DNA of 36,391 nucleotides, taken from assembly GCA_021647705.1 (NCBI GenBank), contig JAKIUF010000046.1, positions 1-36,391 of the forward strand, read 5' to 3'. This DNA comes from Gammaproteobacteria bacterium. Its GTDB lineage: Bacteria > Pseudomonadota > Gammaproteobacteria > SZUA-152. Position numbers and translations under genes: made by a program. Below the pieces are notes generated by a model that worked only from the letters and a program-made list of their open reading frames with translations, made no database searches and was not told where the DNA came from. Shown piece after piece: positions 34,314 to 36,391 of this stretch. Each line of letters starts with the position of its first letter. The stretch's first letter is position 1.

Positions 34314-35036
34314 ATGAAAATACTCATCGCTGAAGATGATCCCGCCATCCGCAGACTTCACCAAAGGCAGTTGATCCACTGGGGATACAACGTTGATTTC
34401 GCCGTTAATGGCAGGGAAGCGGTTGAGCGTGTTCGCAAAAGCGGGGAGAAGGGGGCGGTGAATTATGATCTTTGCCTGATGGACATCAACATGCCGATCA
34501 TGAATGGTATCGAGGCCATTCAGGTAATCCGGAAAAATACCACTTACCTCCCGGTTGTTGCCCACAGCGTAAACCCGGACAACAAGATACCTTGTCTTGA
34601 AGCGGGTGCGGATGAGTTTTTGCTAAAGCCTCGTCCTGCTGCGGAATTGAAAAAAACGCTGGAAGACTTTTCCGTCAAACAGATGATTCTTTATCGGGAG
34701 AATGAAAGCCTGTCGATGCGTCAGGCTGGGCCTGCTGATCGTGAAGAGTTAACAGAGTTGCGGATGCTGAACAAAAAAGGGATGACAAAATTTACGGCTG
34801 TGGATATTTCTTTTCGTTTTCTGGCGCATAAAAATGCTCAGGATAAACTGCTGGATGAGTTTGCTGGGGACAATTTTCGGTTTGCTGAAATACTGGATCG
34901 TACTTGTCAGGGGCACAGCGTTATACAAATTCATGCCTCGCAAATATGGCTGAAAAAAATAAGCCTCACTCCTGAGCAGTTTCAGACACAAATCAGAGCG
35001 GAGGATGCGCTGTTGAAAGGATATGAAAAACCCTGA
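34314..35036 (+). CDS. CheY-like response regulator with an unrecognised C-terminal domain
   Basis: The product has 240 residues, with AGGAAG upstream of the ATG. The receiver occupies about 1-120: acidic residues EDD at 7-9, phosphoacceptor Asp57 in LCLMDINMPIMNG, the Ser of VVAHS and the Lys of LLKPR. The C-terminal 115 residues (from about 125) have no DNA-binding, GGDEF or other output domain that I recognise; they are mixed helical with DISFRFLAHKNAQDKLLDEF as one block. No kinase gene is next to it, so it is an orphan in this window. The output could be protein-protein interaction. Confidence 0.85.
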   Translation: MKILIAEDDPAIRRLHQRQLIHWGYNVDFAVNGREAVERVRKSGEKGAVNYDLCLMDINMPIMNGIEAIQVIRKNTTYLPVVAHSVNPDNKIPCLEAGADEFLLKPRPAAELKKTLEDFSVKQMILYRENESLSMRQAGPADREELTELRMLNKKGMTKFTAVDISFRFLAHKNAQDKLLDEFAGDNFRFAEILDRTCQGHSVIQIHASQIWLKKISLTPEQFQTQIRAEDALLKGYEKP

Positions 35037-35219
35037 ATATATACCCGTCGTGATTGGGATTTAGGTCTAATTGCACGCCCTATTTACCCCATGACTGCGT
35101 TGTTATCCTTGCAATAGAACGACTATTCCGCGTCATTTCGCCTTGCCATGGAGAAAATATGATGTGGACGGGGCGGCCAGAATTATTGGGAAAAATGATC
35201 GAAAAGAGCTGGGAAATAT

Positions 35220-35417
35220 TTAGTGAGCAGGCGTTGGTTTGCGCGGGTTTGGTTTTGACAAAAAGACGAAAGGTATTGCAAGTGGTCCGAAAGAGAAGCC
35301 TATGGCAGTCCAAAAAACAGGGTTACTTTGCCGACGTTTGGCAACGTAACGACATATAAATGCGCTAACCAGCATCAGCCCTAACATTATTGACAATACC
35401 ATTACTGAAAGTACCAT
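35220..35417 (-). CDS. Small two-helix membrane protein
   Basis: The product has 65 residues. The first hydrophobic segment is residues 1-22 and the second about 33-54 (VFWTAIGFSFGPLAIPFVFL), with a basic linker RYVAKRRQSNP between. An AAAGGGA ribosome site lies about 7 bases before the ATG at 35417, which supports it as a real gene. The pattern of FxxGPLAxP in the second helix is met in small uncharacterised membrane proteins. The function is unknown. Confidence 0.6.
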   Translation of the reverse strand: MVLSVMVLSIMLGLMLVSAFICRYVAKRRQSNPVFWTAIGFSFGPLAIPFVFLSKPNPRKPTPAH

Positions 35418-35535
35418 AGTTCATCCCTTTGATATTATTGTAATAATATTCTATTCATTCCTAACCCTTGTGGCATTTTGTATGAGGGTATGTTTTATAG
35501 AATACACCTGTTTTTTAAAAAATCACCGGGTATTT

Positions 35536-35577
35536 AACGCAGAGGGCGCAAAGTGTTTTTCTCTGCGACCTCTGCAT
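35536..35577. repeat. Palindromic repeat, CGCAGAGG/CCTCTGC type
   Basis: The arms GCAGAGG (35540-35546) and CCTCTGC (35569-35575), with inner GCGCA and CTCTGCG, form an imperfect stem-loop. This resembles a short palindromic sequence seen scattered between genes in many proteobacteria. Only one copy is present here. Confidence 0.55.
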
Positions 35578-35743
35578 TTATAACACGCCACTTATCAGTG
35601 CCACTACAACAGAACGCCCACTGTACTGGAATGCTTGTCGGGGGGGTACATCACCATAGTCGTCAGGCAAGTCCTGCCCGGGAAAATGGTGAAGGGGTGT
35701 TTATAGATTCTTTGTTCTGCCCTATTCAACACCGAGTAAAACC

Positions 35744-35773
35744 GTAGGGTGGAACAAGCGCAGCGGTTCCACC
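35744..35773. repeat. REP-like palindromic repeat, family 2, copy 1
   Basis: The unit begins GTAGGGTGGAAC and ends GCGGTTCCACC. Its arms GGTGGAAC (35748-35755) and GTTCCACC (35766-35773) are perfect, with a 10-base loop. It shares the leader GTAGGGTGG with family 1 but has a different stem. It is paired in inverted orientation with 35972-36000. Confidence 0.8.
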
Positions 35774-35971
35774 AACAGGCTAATAAAGGAACAACAAATC
35801 GCCTCTGTGCTCACTACGGCTCACAAAAAAATCAAAACCCTGCAACAAAAAACCCGATTGCCTGAAACAGGGGAAAAAAGTCCTCACGCAACAACAACGA
35901 CCATCGGCAAACTGCAAGTTAAGGTGGATGTGTCGATAACTGGTCGAACTTTGGATATGTCCCTTTCCCGT

Positions 35972-36000
35972 TTGGTGGAACCGCTACGCTTGTTCCACCC
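35972..36000. repeat. REP-like palindromic repeat, family 2, copy 2 (inverted)
   Basis: This is the reverse complement of the unit at 35744-35773 with one mismatch in the stem-loop; the outer GTAG is replaced. It is followed at 36001-36030 by AGCTTGGCCTGACGGCTACG, whose reverse complement resembles 35654-35673 (TAGTCGTCAGGCAAG), so a further degenerate copy may lie there. No gene is seen between the units. Confidence 0.75.
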
Positions 36001-36035
36001 AGCTTGGCCTGACGGCTACGGGGGTACACCTCTGG

Positions 36036-36060
36036 ATTCCGGCTAAAAAAATGCCGGAAT
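36036..36060. repeat. Palindromic repeat, ATTCCGGC/GCCGGAAT type
   Basis: Arms ATTCCGGC (36036-36043) and GCCGGAAT (36053-36060) pair perfectly around a 9-base A-rich loop, followed by GACGG. It is of the common GGATTCC...GGAATGACG type of dispersed repeat, and is the last of several palindromes in the gap 35418-36154, which holds no other gene that I can support. Confidence 0.6.
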
Positions 36061-36154
36061 GACGGTGTTTTCGATAAAAAATGCTAACAAAGTGATTTAG
36101 CGCTTAATTCACATTTAAAGGGTGTGTAGTCAAAGCCAGTGTTGTGGCGGATGA

Positions 36155-36391
36155 TCAGTCAGGCACTTCGGGTAGCCAGCCATTAATCTCGGCGGGATAA
36201 CGTCGCAGTTCGCCATTTTCATCTTTACCCACCCAGCCGAGATAGCGCCACGCTTCGGGGCCGCAGGAGATTACCCGGTTCTGCTCTTCATCGATTACCA
36301 CCCAGGCTTTTTCAGAGGGCCGGATGACGGGTTGGGCCATCTGGCCTGAGTGGCAATGCCATCGTCTCAGGGTGCCGTCCCGGCGTGCGGA
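36155..36391 (-). CDS. Unrecognised open frame, 5' end cut by window end
   Basis: The frame ends in a TGA at 36155 and stays open to the window edge; 78 residues are visible, and the first ATG (36340) lacks a ribosome site, so the true start may be outside. The C-terminal part is PSEKAWVVIDEEQNRVISC, then EAWRYLGWVGKDENGELR and NGWLPEVPD. It is rich in Trp and charged residues and does not belong to a family I recognise. It may be a small hypothetical protein or the tail of a larger one. Confidence 0.45.
   Translation of the reverse strand, partial: SARRDGTLRRWHCHSGQMAQPVIRPSEKAWVVIDEEQNRVISCGPEAWRYLGWVGKDENGELRRYPAEINGWLPEVPD

Noticed and set aside
35807-36046. A 79-residue plus-strand frame
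   Set aside because: It spans a REP-like unit and part of another repeat, so its reading is repeat-derived.
1-36391. CRISPR arrays, tRNA or rRNA genes, insertion sequences
   Set aside because: I saw no direct-repeat arrays with regular spacers, no tRNA-like cloverleaf and no transposase frames.

Overview
The window reads as a chromosomal segment of a Gram-negative bacterium, most likely a gammaproteobacterium of moderate GC content. The reasons are the exopolysaccharide genes of the type that accompany exosortase A (XrtA/PEP-CTERM systems), lipoproteins with clear lipoboxes, an outer-membrane beta-barrel, and the rmuC / DUF2058 pair. The species cannot be named from the sequence alone. All family names below come from reading motifs, not from database searches.

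Layout. (1) 1-2133, minus strand: a periplasmic rhodanese followed by a membrane GGDEF-EAL protein cut by the window start. (2) 2325-6061, minus strand: three nucleotide-sugar genes (UDP-glucuronate 4-epimerase, a TviB-type UDP-HexNAc dehydrogenase, UDP-glucose 6-dehydrogenase). (3) 6470-23827, plus strand: the exopolysaccharide core, in order priming sugar transferase, PrsK histidine kinase, PrsR sigma-54 activator, PrsT TPR lipoprotein, Wza-type export lipoprotein, Wzz-type chain-length protein, tyrosine autokinase, outer-membrane barrel, WecB epimerase, polysaccharide deacetylase, FemAB-like protein, and an AT-rich acyltransferase. (4) 23965-26322, minus: a large beta-propeller lipoprotein. 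(5) 26665-28473: a hipBA toxin-antitoxin operon behind four operator-like palindromes. (6) 28650-31751: a YVTN propeller fused to a two-heme cytochrome domain; its 3' end overlaps the DUF2058 gene on the other strand. (7) 31681-33571, minus: DUF2058 gene and rmuC. (8) 33572-36391: small regulators, a small membrane protein, and several families of short palindromic repeats; a truncated frame runs off the window end.

How the parts fit. Ugd, the 4-epimerase, the TviB-type enzyme and WecB would supply uronic-acid and amino-sugar precursors. The priming transferase loads the first sugar on the lipid carrier, the Wzz/kinase/Wza set controls length and export, and the deacetylase, FemAB-like protein and acyltransferase would modify the polymer. 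PrsK/PrsR sense and regulate. Two leaders inside the cluster, before wzz and before the barrel gene, share an upstream motif and a -24/-12 arrangement with exact sigma-54 spacing, which suggests that PrsR controls the locus it sits in. Exosortase, PEP-CTERM substrates, flippase, polymerase and downstream glycosyltransferases are not present in this window, so the system is either split elsewhere or reduced.
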